DNA of 8,428 bases from NCBI GenBank assembly GCA_903954205.1, contig CAJBMR010000400.1, positions 1 to 8,428 on the forward strand, given 5' to 3'. Below are positions 1 through 6,230 of this stretch, one piece after another; within the stretch, counting starts at the first letter, position 1; each line of letters opens with the position of its first letter. Under the pieces are notes generated by a model. It made no database searches and was not told the origin of the DNA. It saw only the letters and a program-made list of their open reading frames with translations. The translations under genes and the position numbers were made by a program. The DNA is from an uncultured bacterium. GTDB lineage: Bacteria > Actinomycetota > Actinomycetes > S36-B12.

Positions 1-351
1 ACACGCGTGGGCACCTCGCACTGGTGGGTGAGCGATGTGCAGAGCGCGCACTACAACCAGATGCGCCTGTGCCAACCCGGCGAGTCATGCGGATTCCGGC
101 AGTCCAGGTCCGAGCAGCTCGGCGCGATCCAGGCCTACAGGTACGCCGTCGTCATCGACTACAACCGCGATCCTGTCGTTCCCGGGCGCGGGTCGGCGTT
201 CTTCATCCATGTGAGTGAGGGCAAGCCGACGCAGGGGTGCATCTCGATGCGCCAGTCCGATCTGAAGTCGCTCATGCGCTGGCTCGATCCTGCCGATGAG
301 CCGATCATCTCGATCAACATCGGCGACGGCGCCTACGCCGTGCTCGGCTGA
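1..351 (+). CDS. L,D-transpeptidase (YkuD-type) catalytic domain, C-terminal part
   Basis: The reading frame is open from the first base and ends at TGA 349-351, so this is the last 116 residues of a protein whose start lies left of the window; the GTG at 7 is internal. The segment GSAFFIHVSEGKPTQGCISM carries the conserved His (codon 208-210) and the Gly-Cys pair (Cys codon 238-240) at YkuD/ErfK spacing. In that family the Cys attacks a peptidoglycan stem peptide and makes 3-3 cross-links or attaches proteins to the wall. The PTQGC form is a variant of the textbook SHGC motif. Such enzymes are secreted, but the signal peptide and any N-terminal domain are outside the window. Its 3' end overlaps the convergent hydrolase gene by 19 bp. 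Family assignment is good; the substrate (wall cross-linking or another role) is not determined. Confidence 0.82.
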   Translation, partial: TRVGTSHWWVSDVQSAHYNQMRLCQPGESCGFRQSRSEQLGAIQAYRYAVVIDYNRDPVVPGRGSAFFIHVSEGKPTQGCISMRQSDLKSLMRWLDPADEPIISINIGDGAYAVLG

Positions 352-1184
352 CGCTCCAGCCAGTCGGCGGCGAGATCCGCGATGATGCTCGCACCCGTGG
401 AGTCCATATGCACTCCGTCGGGCGAGATCACCCAGCCGCGGGCGAGCGCGATCGCGTCGTAACTGCGGCCCAGAGCGAAGTGCTCGACCAGAGAGGCGGT
501 GCCTGGCGCCCACGACCCGGTCCATGCCGGACCCGAGGTGGCCCCCTGGCTCGCAAGCAGGTCGGTGAGGCGCTCGTAGACGGGCAGGTACGCAGCGCCT
601 GTCTCTGTGCACACGTCGTGAATCGCGTTGTTGGCCTCCCGCACGACCGCATTGACCGGAGCGTCGAGGTCCTGGCCGATCGGCGGCAGTGAGCACAGGG
701 CCACGTTCACCCCCGCCCCCTGCAGTCGGACCACGGTGTCCCGGAGACAGGCGGCGTACCAGCCGAGCGACGGATCCTCTGGGAGGTGCTTGGACTCTCG
801 CGTGCTGCGCATGGCATCCGGAGTCAGCGTCGCCTGCACATCATTGGTGCCGATAAGGATGACAACCTGGGAGGGGCGACAGGCGATGATGCGGTCGGTC
901 CGCTGGAGCAACTCCCACGCGACATTGCCGTTGACCCCAGCGTTGACAAGCGTGCGGGAGGGGAAGCGCTCGCGCAGCATCTGCACGAAGTCGACCGACG
1001 CGCGACCCCGCACGATGCTCGCTCCTGCGACGACAACGGGGCGCTCACGCGCAGGGGTCGATGCAAGGAACTCTTCGACATCACCGGCAGCACGCCCCTG
1101 CACGCGGGCGACGGTGTAGGCAAGCACACCACCGACACCGGCCGTCACTGTCGCTGCCGCTACCGCTATTCCCTTGACGCGCAT
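333..1184 (-). CDS. Membrane-anchored or secreted SGNH/GDSL-type hydrolase
   Basis: I start this gene at ATG 1184 (283 residues) because GGGAGG sits 5 bases upstream. A GTG at 1232 would add 16 residues but has no such site. Residues 1-24 (MRVKGIAVAAATVTAGVGG...) are basic then hydrophobic, fitting a signal peptide or N-terminal anchor. SGNH blocks appear in order: block I as VVAGAS at 51-56 (GAS in place of GDS, nucleophile Ser56), block II NAGVNGN at 81-87, block III IGTND at 111-115 with Asn114, and block V SPDGVH at 254-259 with the Asp256/His259 pair. The catalytic set is therefore complete. The family hydrolyses ester bonds in lipids, sugars or wall polymers; the substrate cannot be read here. 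The neighbouring L,D-transpeptidase makes a cell-envelope role plausible. It is divergent from the MFS gene across 71 bp. Confidence 0.85.
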   Translation of the reverse strand: MRVKGIAVAAATVTAGVGGVLAYTVARVQGRAAGDVEEFLASTPARERPVVVAGASIVRGRASVDFVQMLRERFPSRTLVNAGVNGNVAWELLQRTDRIIACRPSQVVILIGTNDVQATLTPDAMRSTRESKHLPEDPSLGWYAACLRDTVVRLQGAGVNVALCSLPPIGQDLDAPVNAVVREANNAIHDVCTETGAAYLPVYERLTDLLASQGATSGPAWTGSWAPGTASLVEHFALGRSYDAIALARGWVISPDGVHMDSTGASIIADLAADWLERQPSTA

Positions 1185-1189
1185 GTTTG

Positions 1190-1195
1190 CCTCCC
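1190..1195 (-). promoter_or_regulatory. Shine-Dalgarno site that fixes the hydrolase start
   Basis: On the minus strand GGGAGG is followed by CAAAC and then ATG at 1184. This is a strong match to the 16S anti-SD at a good spacing and favours the 283-residue form over the longer GTG-initiated reading. Confidence 0.75.
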
Positions 1196-1240
1196 GGAGC
1201 CAGCCTGCCACCTGGATGCTGACGGACGACACCTTCTCGC

Positions 1241-1255
1241 CGCTAGGGTTCCGGG
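1241..1255 (+). promoter_or_regulatory. Leaderless promoter of the MFS gene
   Basis: CGCTAGGGT (1241-1249) contains the -10 hexamer TAGGGT (1244-1249), a TANNNT box. Six bases later comes the ATG at 1256, so transcription would begin at or next to the start codon. There is no SD sequence between them. The same 9-mer stands at the same offset (-15 to -7) before the PhzF-family gene. No convincing -35 is seen, which is usual for such actinobacterial promoters. Confidence 0.65.
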
Positions 1256-2575
1256 ATGTCGATTCTGCGCGCGACCACTCCTGCGGACAAGCGCGCCCGA
1301 TCCGCGGTCATCTATGGATCCGCAGGCACCGTCGTCGAGTGGTTCGACTACGGCCTCTACCTCTACCTCGTGCCGGTCATGTCACCGCTCTTCTTCCCCT
1401 CCGACGACGCGATCGTGTCCGCGATCGCGAGCCTGGGCGTCTTCGCTGCGGGATCCCTCATGCGCATCGCGGGCGGGGCCTTCTTTGGCAGCCTGGGTGA
1501 TCGCCTCGGACGCAAGCGTGCCCTGGTGCTCTCGATCGTCATGATGACCGTGCCCATGGCGATGACGGCATTCCTCCCGGTCTACGCCGTCATCGGCATC
1601 GCCGCCCCGCTCCTCTTCACCGCTATGCGCCTCCTGCAGGGCTTCTCCGCCGGAGGTGAATACAGCGGCACGATCGTGCAGCTCGTGGAGCAAGCGCCGC
1701 CGGGCAAGCGCGGCTTCGTCGCGTCCACGGCTGTCTTCACGTCAGGGCTCGGCGTGATCCTCGCCTCTGCACTCGTCGCGAGCCTCACGACATGGACCTC
1801 GGCGGACTTCATGAGCGACTGGGGCTGGCGCATCTGCTACCTCGTCGGGGGTGCTCTCGGCCTCTTCGCCCTCGTGATGCGTCGACGCATGCCTGAGACC
1901 GAGGAGTTCCTTGAGGAGGAGCGCGACGGAGATGTGCCCAAGCAGCCGCTTCGCTACGCGCTGAAGCACCTGCCCAAGCAGGTCATCATCGCGGCGCTAC
2001 TCGCCGGCTACGGCGGCATCCTCTACTACGTCGTGCTCGGTTTCGTGCCGACGATCCTCGACTCCTTCAGCGAGATCCAGTCCGATACCGCGCTATGGGT
2101 AACCACCGGTATGACGGTCGTCTACGCGCTGGCCACACCGGCCTTCGGCGCACTCTCGGACCGCTATGGACGCAAGCTGACCCTGACCTTGGCGGCAATC
2201 GGCTTCACGATCTTGAGCGTGCCCATGCTCTGGCTGATGACAAGCCAAGGCATCTTCCTCGTCATCCTCGGTGGACTCGTCCTGCTCGCCCTGCTCATGC
2301 TCTACACGGGACCCGTCGTTGCCGCGATCGGCGAGGAATTCCCCTCCAAGGCCCGCTACTCAGCGCTGGCCGTCGGCTACAACCTCGGCTCGGCGATCTT
2401 CGGGGGCACAGCGCCTCTGGTGGCAGCCCTGCTCATCGACTGGTTTGACACCCCGGTCGCTGCGTCCTTCCTGCTCGTGGCGGCCTCCGTCATCGCCATA
2501 CCCCTGCTCCTGCGCATGCGAGATCGACGCGGCATGACCATGGCGCAGATCAACGCCGAATTCGGTGAGGGGTGA
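1256..2575 (+). CDS. MFS transporter, metabolite:H+ symporter (MHS) type
   Basis: This 439-residue integral membrane protein has the usual length and layout of 12-helix MFS carriers. Diagnostic stretches are VVEWFDYGLY at 26-35, the loop 2-3 motif GDRLGRK at 81-87, RLLQGFSAGGEYSG at 125-138 (a hallmark of the MHS subfamily with ProP and ShiA), RRRMPETEEF at 209-218 before the central loop, and a second DRYGRK at 302-307. MHS carriers import small metabolites such as betaine, proline, shikimate, citrate or dicarboxylates with protons. The substrate cannot be chosen from sequence alone. ATG 1256 lies six bases behind TAGGGT with no SD, so translation is probably leaderless. It diverges from the SGNH hydrolase gene and is followed after 97 bp by a small membrane protein gene with its own SD. 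Confidence 0.93.
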   Translation: MSILRATTPADKRARSAVIYGSAGTVVEWFDYGLYLYLVPVMSPLFFPSDDAIVSAIASLGVFAAGSLMRIAGGAFFGSLGDRLGRKRALVLSIVMMTVPMAMTAFLPVYAVIGIAAPLLFTAMRLLQGFSAGGEYSGTIVQLVEQAPPGKRGFVASTAVFTSGLGVILASALVASLTTWTSADFMSDWGWRICYLVGGALGLFALVMRRRMPETEEFLEEERDGDVPKQPLRYALKHLPKQVIIAALLAGYGGILYYVVLGFVPTILDSFSEIQSDTALWVTTGMTVVYALATPAFGALSDRYGRKLTLTLAAIGFTILSVPMLWLMTSQGIFLVILGGLVLLALLMLYTGPVVAAIGEEFPSKARYSALAVGYNLGSAIFGGTAPLVAALLIDWFDTPVAASFLLVAASVIAIPLLLRMRDRRGMTMAQINAEFGEG

Positions 2576-2655
2576 CAGAGGCCGCCTAGTACCGGCCTGT
2601 CGCCGTCACGGAGGGCCTCAGGTGCGCCACAATCGGAACACCAGTGCAGCCAGTC

Positions 2656-2663
2656 AAGGGAGG
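2656..2663 (+). promoter_or_regulatory. Shine-Dalgarno site that fixes the small membrane protein start
   Basis: AAGGGAGG ends 9 bases before the ATG at 2673. It supports a 122-residue protein rather than an extended reading from 2565, whose extra 36 residues are Arg-rich and overlap the end of the MFS gene. Confidence 0.7.
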
Positions 2664-2672
2664 CAGCTCGCC

Positions 2673-3041
2673 ATGCCACGTCCATTTGGAGTCACGCTCG
2701 TCGGGATTCTCGTCATCCTCGCCGGAATCACCTACGTCCTCTCCGGCATTCTCGCCATCTTCAACGCCGACATGCGCGCAAGCGTCGGGCTCTTGAGCAT
2801 CATCGTCATTCTCGTCCTCGGCCTGATCTACCTCGCAGTAGCGAAGGGGCTTTTTGACGGCAACAACTTCTCGCGGTTGCTGGTCGGCATCGTGACGGTC
2901 GTCGGGCTGCTCTTCGGCATCTTCCAGCTCATCTTCGTGAGCGGTGCGCGGTGGAACGGCCTCTTTGGCGCGATCTTCTCGCTCATCATCCTGGGCCTGC
3001 TCTTCTCCCGGAAGGCAACACTCTTCTTCACTGCGCGCTAG
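2673..3041 (+). CDS. Small four-helix integral membrane protein, function unknown
   Basis: The product is 122 residues long and almost wholly hydrophobic. Four predicted membrane segments lie at about residues 5-30, 38-60, 66-89 and 96-112. The polar pieces are short: NADMR at 31-35, FDGNNFSR at 61-68 and ARWNG at 92-96. The N-terminus MPRPFGVTLVGILVILAGI resembles a widespread class of small prokaryotic membrane proteins that start with a (P)xGVT...L..L.GI pattern, but I cannot name a family or function. The basic residues at the ends and the loop layout are compatible with both termini being cytoplasmic. The start is set by AAGGGAGG nine bases upstream. A 10-bp palindrome (AGGGATCCCT, 3040-3049) and then a strong hairpin follow the stop, so it is probably the last gene of its transcript. 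It may be read through from the MFS gene. Confidence 0.8.
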   Translation: MPRPFGVTLVGILVILAGITYVLSGILAIFNADMRASVGLLSIIVILVLGLIYLAVAKGLFDGNNFSRLLVGIVTVVGLLFGIFQLIFVSGARWNGLFGAIFSLIILGLLFSRKATLFFTAR

Positions 3042-3060
3042 GGATCCCTGAGCAACTGAG

Positions 3061-3094
3061 TGAGGGCCTGGAGGCACCCGTCTCCAGGCCCTCA
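3061..3094 (+). terminator. Hairpin terminator after the small membrane protein gene
   Basis: TGAGGGCCTGGAG (3061-3073) and CTCCAGGCCCTCA (3082-3094) are perfect complements around an 8-base loop. The stem begins 19 bases after the stop codon. The downstream sequence GTCATGCC has no U-run, as is frequent for high-GC actinobacterial terminators. Being symmetric, it may act on either strand, but no minus-strand gene enters it. Confidence 0.7.
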
Positions 3095-3155
3095 GTCATG
3101 CCGGGAGAGCCCGACAGGGGCGGCTTGACCGATCCGCCGGGCCGGCATGGGCGGT

Positions 3156-3170
3156 CGCTAGGGTCCGGCC
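3156..3170 (+). promoter_or_regulatory. Leaderless promoter of the PhzF-family gene
   Basis: CGCTAGGGT (3156-3164) followed by CCGGCC and ATG at 3171 repeats the arrangement before the MFS gene: the same 9-mer, with the -10 box ending six bases before the ATG. No SD is present. TTGACC at 3125-3130 is too far upstream (28 bp spacer) to be a matching -35. Confidence 0.65.
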
Positions 3171-4004
3171 ATGAATCCACGCCCCTTCAGCCAGGTCGAC
3201 GTCTTCACGGCTACCCCCCTCTTCGGGAATCCTGTGGCCGTCGTGCACCAAGCCGAAGGAATCACGACGGACCAGATGCATACCTTCACCAGTTGGACGA
3301 ATCTCTCCGAGGCGACGTACCTGCTCCCTACCACGACCGATGCAGCGGACTACCGCGTCCGGATCTTCTGCCCGGGCCGCGAGCTCCCCTTCGCAGGGCA
3401 TCCCACCCTTGGCACCTGCCACGCCTGGCTCGAGACAGGTGGCGAGCCGCGCTCCGACGTCATCGTGCAGGAGTGCGGTGCCGGGCTCGTGCGCATCCGT
3501 CGCGCGGGAGATGTGCTCGCTTTCGCCGCTCCCCCACTGCAGCGCAGCGGACCACTGGATGAAGCAGACGTCGAGCGCATCGCGCGCGGGCTGGGACTGA
3601 CGCGAGCCGACATCGTCGACCATCAGTGGTGCGACAACGGCCCCGGCTGGCAGGCAGTGCTCCTGGAGTCCGCGGACCAGGTACTCGCCCTCGACCCCGA
3701 CCCGGCCCTACTCACAGGGCTGGACGTCGGCGTGGTCGGTCCGCACTCATCGGGTGACGTCGACTACGAAGTGCGCGCATTCTTCCCTGGCAACTCCGGA
3801 CTCACCGAGGATCCCGTGACAGGCTCACTCAACGCCGCGCTCGCCCAGTGGCTCATCGGGTCAGGCCGCGCGCCGGAGACCTACATCGCCGCGCAGGGCA
3901 CTGCACTGGGTCGTGCGGGCCGGGTGCACGTGATGCGCGAGGGCGAGGACATCTGGGTGGGCGGTCGCTGCGTCACCGTGATCTCTGGAGAGGTAGATCT
4001 CTAG
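3171..4004 (+). CDS. PhzF-family isomerase/epimerase
   Basis: At 277 residues this is full length for the PhzF/DapF-like fold. Conserved pieces are QVDVFTATPLFGNPVAVV at 8-25, WTNLSEATYLL at 42-52 with Glu47 (equivalent of catalytic Glu45 in PhzF), PFAGHPTLGTCHAW at 73-86, VRAFFPGNSGLTEDPVTGSLNAALAQWL at 201-228 including EDPVTGS, and the closing AAQGTALGRAGRVHV. In Pseudomonas, PhzF isomerises trans-2,3-dihydro-3-hydroxyanthranilate during phenazine synthesis. No other phenazine genes are in the window, and most family members outside such clusters have unknown substrates, so I make no claim of phenazine production. The protein should be cytosolic; no signal peptide is seen. Its TAG stop at 4002-4004 interlocks with the stop of a small minus-strand ORF at the palindrome CTAG. 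Confidence 0.93.
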   Translation: MNPRPFSQVDVFTATPLFGNPVAVVHQAEGITTDQMHTFTSWTNLSEATYLLPTTTDAADYRVRIFCPGRELPFAGHPTLGTCHAWLETGGEPRSDVIVQECGAGLVRIRRAGDVLAFAAPPLQRSGPLDEADVERIARGLGLTRADIVDHQWCDNGPGWQAVLLESADQVLALDPDPALLTGLDVGVVGPHSSGDVDYEVRAFFPGNSGLTEDPVTGSLNAALAQWLIGSGRAPETYIAAQGTALGRAGRVHVMREGEDIWVGGRCVTVISGEVDL

Positions 4005-4141
4005 GCGCGAAGCAAGCGCTGGGAGACACGGACGTCCGGCCCCAGGCCCCGCAGATGCTCGATCAGTTCCGCGGCAGCGACCGATAGCTCGGTGTCCGTC
4101 ACCGGACCGGGCACATCGATGATGCTGAAGTCGCTCTGCAC
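4001..4141 (-). CDS. Small 46-residue protein, unknown function
   Basis: A GTG at 4141 opens 46 codons ending at TAG (4001-4003). I read MQSDFSIIDVPGPVTDTEL, then SVAAAELIEHLRGLG, then PDVRVSQRLLRA. In support, 38 of 46 third positions are G or C by my count, the composition is balanced rather than the Arg/Pro/Ser-rich noise of neighbouring frames, and residues 15-33 read as an amphipathic helix. GAGG lies four bases before the GTG, and an in-frame TGA at 4142-4144 blocks any longer form. It lies 57 bp downstream of the beta-propeller gene on the same strand and may share its transcript. No domain is recognised. It could instead be a decayed gene end, since the frame is closed immediately upstream. 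Confidence 0.5.
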   Translation of the reverse strand: MQSDFSIIDVPGPVTDTELSVAAAELIEHLRGLGPDVRVSQRLLRA

Positions 4142-4198
4142 TCAACCTCGGCAGTCAGGCGCTTCGGCGGACCCAGCCCATCCACCGCCCCACCGGCC

Positions 4199-5770
4199 CT
4201 ACCGGGCGGGGATAATGACCGTGTTGGACTTCGTCTCACCGTGAGCGATGTAGACGGATGTCCTCTTGTCGGTCTTGCGGGACCACGTGAAGGTGCCGTC
4301 GGCAGCGGGCGTGATGACCGCCGTGCCCTGCGAATGTGCGCTTTGGCCGGGGAAGCGGATCCACGGCCGCAGCTTCTTGCCGGCCAAGCCGGTGGCGGTG
4401 CCGGTGACCGTGATGCGCTGGCCGTCACGGGTGCCTGTGATCGTGATCGACGGCTTCGGTGAGCTGTACGTGAAACTGCCGGCCGACGCCGTGAGGCCGC
4501 CGTTGAAAGTGACCGTCACCGGCACGGTCCCCGTCCCGGCGGGCACCTTGAGGTTCCAGGCGTCCCCCGTTCTGGCCGTCAGGCCGGTGGCGAGCCTGCC
4601 GCCGAAGGACACGGACGTGATCGTGGCGTCATCCACGTCGTAGGCCACCTGCGGGACATCCAGGTTCACCGTCACGGTGCTCCCAGCCCGCCCAGCGGTC
4701 GATCCGAGCGATGGGGATACGCGCCCAATAACAGACACGGAGTCGGCGCCGCTGTTGGTGACGTAGACCAATCCCGCATTAGTCCCTGAGTCGTCCACAG
4801 CGAGTCCCCGAGGCCCCGCACCAACGGTGATCGTGTCCTCCCACGTGTTGGTGCGTCCGTTGATCACCGACACAGTGCCGGAGTCGTTAGCGACGTAGAC
4901 GGTGTCGTCCACCTGGTCGACAGCGACGCCTCGGAGGTCGTACTGCTCCGCCACAGTGATCGTCTCATCCCACGTGTTGGTGCGCCCGTTGATCACCGAC
5001 ACGGTGCCAAGTTCGTTGGCGACGTAGACGGTGTCATCAGCCTGGTTGATAGCAACAGCCCAGGGGTCGTACTCCGCCGCCACAGTGATCGTCGTCGTGT
5101 CGTTGATGTTGCGGCCGTTCATCACCCTCATGGTGCCAAGTTCGTATTCGATGAGGTAGACGGTGTCATCAACCTGGTTGACGGCAACACCCTGGAAAAA
5201 CCCGGTGAAGGTCGTCCCATCATTCCATGTGTTGGTGCGGCCGTCGATCACCAAATTGGTGTTGTCATAAAAGTGGGTGACGTAGACGGTGTCGTCCACC
5301 TGATTGACGGCGACAGATGGCTGGTACGCAGCGAACCCGCCGGAGATTGTGTCATCTACTGCACCGACACGGCCGTTGATCACCACCACGGTTACGTCGG
5401 CGTAGCCGATGTCATCGGGCGGCCCCTGCGTGGTGATGTAGACGGTGTCGTCGAGGTCGTTGACGGCCACGCTGCTGGGAAACCCGTAGTCCACAAGACT
5501 GATCGTGTCGTCCACCGTGCCGGTAACGCCGTTGATCACCGACACGTGTTTGCTGTCCTTGTTGGTCACGTAGACGGTGTCGTCGACGTTATTGATGGCC
5601 ACGCCCTGGGGGTCCTCGAGGACGGCGATCGTCTTGATGACTGCCAGGGTGCTGGTCGCGGCGACTGACCTCGGCTCCAAGGAAGGCGCTGCTGACCCAA
5701 CGGCCGCGGGCACCAGGGCTACCGCGGGCACCAGGCAGCCGGCAACAATGACAATTCGGATCCGCCCCAT
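4199..5770 (-). CDS. Secreted seven-bladed beta-propeller surface protein (YVTN-like repeats)
   Basis: The protein has 523 residues. GGAGGA six bases before ATG 5770 sets the start. Residues 1-28 (MGRIRIVIVAGCLVPAVALV...SAA) form a Sec signal peptide. Residues about 42-350 hold seven blades, each with a core such as VNQVDDTVYVAN...GTVSVINGRTNTW; the VY(V/I/L) strands begin near residues 67, 110, 162, 205, 248, 291 and 336. Seven such repeats fit one closed YVTN/YncE-type propeller. Residues about 352-436 (TSVSFGGRLATGL...) resemble an IPT/TIG-like beta-sandwich. Residues 440-523 (SITITGTRDGQRITVTGTATGLAGKKLRPWIRFPG...TFTWSRKT...IIPAR) match a terminal module that I associate with exported actinobacterial proteins. 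No LPXTG or terminal membrane helix is present, so retention at the surface is unclear. Probable role: extracellular binding or adhesion; no catalytic motif is seen. Confidence 0.88.
   Translation of the reverse strand: MGRIRIVIVAGCLVPAVALVPAAVGSAAPSLEPRSVAATSTLAVIKTIAVLEDPQGVAINNVDDTVYVTNKDSKHVSVINGVTGTVDDTISLVDYGFPSSVAVNDLDDTVYITTQGPPDDIGYADVTVVVINGRVGAVDDTISGGFAAYQPSVAVNQVDDTVYVTHFYDNTNLVIDGRTNTWNDGTTFTGFFQGVAVNQVDDTVYLIEYELGTMRVMNGRNINDTTTITVAAEYDPWAVAINQADDTVYVANELGTVSVINGRTNTWDETITVAEQYDLRGVAVDQVDDTVYVANDSGTVSVINGRTNTWEDTITVGAGPRGLAVDDSGTNAGLVYVTNSGADSVSVIGRVSPSLGSTAGRAGSTVTVNLDVPQVAYDVDDATITSVSFGGRLATGLTARTGDAWNLKVPAGTGTVPVTVTFNGGLTASAGSFTYSSPKPSITITGTRDGQRITVTGTATGLAGKKLRPWIRFPGQSAHSQGTAVITPAADGTFTWSRKTDKRTSVYIAHGETKSNTVIIPAR
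4763..5581. repeat. Degenerate tandem DNA repeats encoding the propeller blades
   Basis: The plus-strand word GTAGAC, usually continuing GGTGTC, starts at 4763, 4895, 5024, 5156, 5282, 5438 and 5570. Spacings are 132, 129, 132, 126, 156 and 132 bp, that is 44, 43, 44, 42, 52 and 44 codons. A second shared word, GTTGATCACCGACAC or close variants, marks the next strand of each unit. Nucleotide identity is highest between the units around 4850-5050, which suggests recent duplication or gene conversion of those blades. Confidence 0.85.
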
Positions 5771-6159
5771 GGCCTGTCCTCCGGGTGAGCCAAGCCGCGG
5801 ATCCCCGTCGCCTGCTGCGACCCCGCGCTCGATTGCCCGTCAAGTTACACACCCCTGCAGGCCGCCAGCGGGCATTCGGCCCAAAAAGCGGACGTGGGCA
5901 TGCAGACGGCCTAGAGCAGCCCGGATCTCCAAGGACAGGCACAGACCCACTCGATCCACCGCCCGACACAGGCAGAGCGAAGGGATTCGGCCGGACTCCC
6001 GAGGGCAACGGCGGCTCAGCAAGCCAAGCCGCCCCACCCAGTGTCGGCCCGAACCCAAGACCCGCGTGGTGCCCGTCAAGCTCACCCACCCGAAAAACAC
6101 GATGCTCTCGGCAACCAAGAAGATCGCGGACTCACGTGAAGGCGCGTTGCCCAGCCAAA
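5771..6159. other. Gap without a convincing gene
   Basis: Between the propeller start and the strong hairpin I find no credible coding region. Frames open through it give Arg/Pro/Ser-rich translations on both strands and lack SD sites. The first 80 bp must hold the propeller promoter: minus-strand TTGACG at 5843-5838 could be a -35, but only TCGCAG stands 17 bp further, a poor -10. The stretch from about 6065 onward has one more protein-like plus frame (PVKLTHPKNTMLSATKKIA), which could be a remnant. The region remains GC-rich until about 6100. Confidence 0.5.
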
Positions 6160-6206
6160 CGTCAATCGGCGAGGAAGTCCCTCAGGACTTCCTCGCCGAT
6201 TTGACG
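6160..6206 (-). terminator. Strong hairpin, probable terminator of the lipoprotein gene
   Basis: The arms 6160-6180 and 6185-6206 are complementary over 21 pairs with a single extra T in the right arm and a CTCA loop (minus strand TGAG). Seventeen pairs next to the loop are uninterrupted. On the minus strand the stem begins 24 bases after the TAA of the lipoprotein gene and is followed by TTTGG, a short U-tract, so the orientation fits termination of that gene. It also sits where base composition changes. Confidence 0.65.
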
Positions 6207-6230
6207 CTTAAAGAGAGCGCCAATCCTGTT

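Noticed and set aside
85..696. 203-codon minus-strand ORF
   Set aside because: It is an Arg-rich shadow covering both the L,D-transpeptidase and the hydrolase, each of which has clear catalytic motifs in its own frame.
1185..1232. Longer GTG-initiated N-terminus of the SGNH hydrolase
   Set aside because: It has no SD, and it places 16 extra residues before a typical signal/anchor sequence that already has GGGAGG at the right distance.
2574..2601. Hairpin after the MFS stop codon (AGGCCG ... CGGCCT)
   Set aside because: The stem is only six uninterrupted pairs plus three behind a bulge, with no U-run, so it is too weak to call a terminator.
5273..5668. 131-codon plus-strand ORF with repeated GDVDGVV pieces
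   Set aside because: The repeats are the antisense reading of the propeller blade repeats, so periodicity is inherited from the real gene on the minus strand.
5815..5843. Promoter for the propeller gene (TTGACG with 17-bp spacer)
   Set aside because: The facing hexamer TCGCAG is not an acceptable -10, so only a -35-like word is present.
5589..6089. 166-codon minus-strand ORF upstream of and overlapping the propeller gene
   Set aside because: It overlaps the start and signal peptide of the propeller gene in another frame, and its composition is Arg/Gly/Pro-rich without family features.
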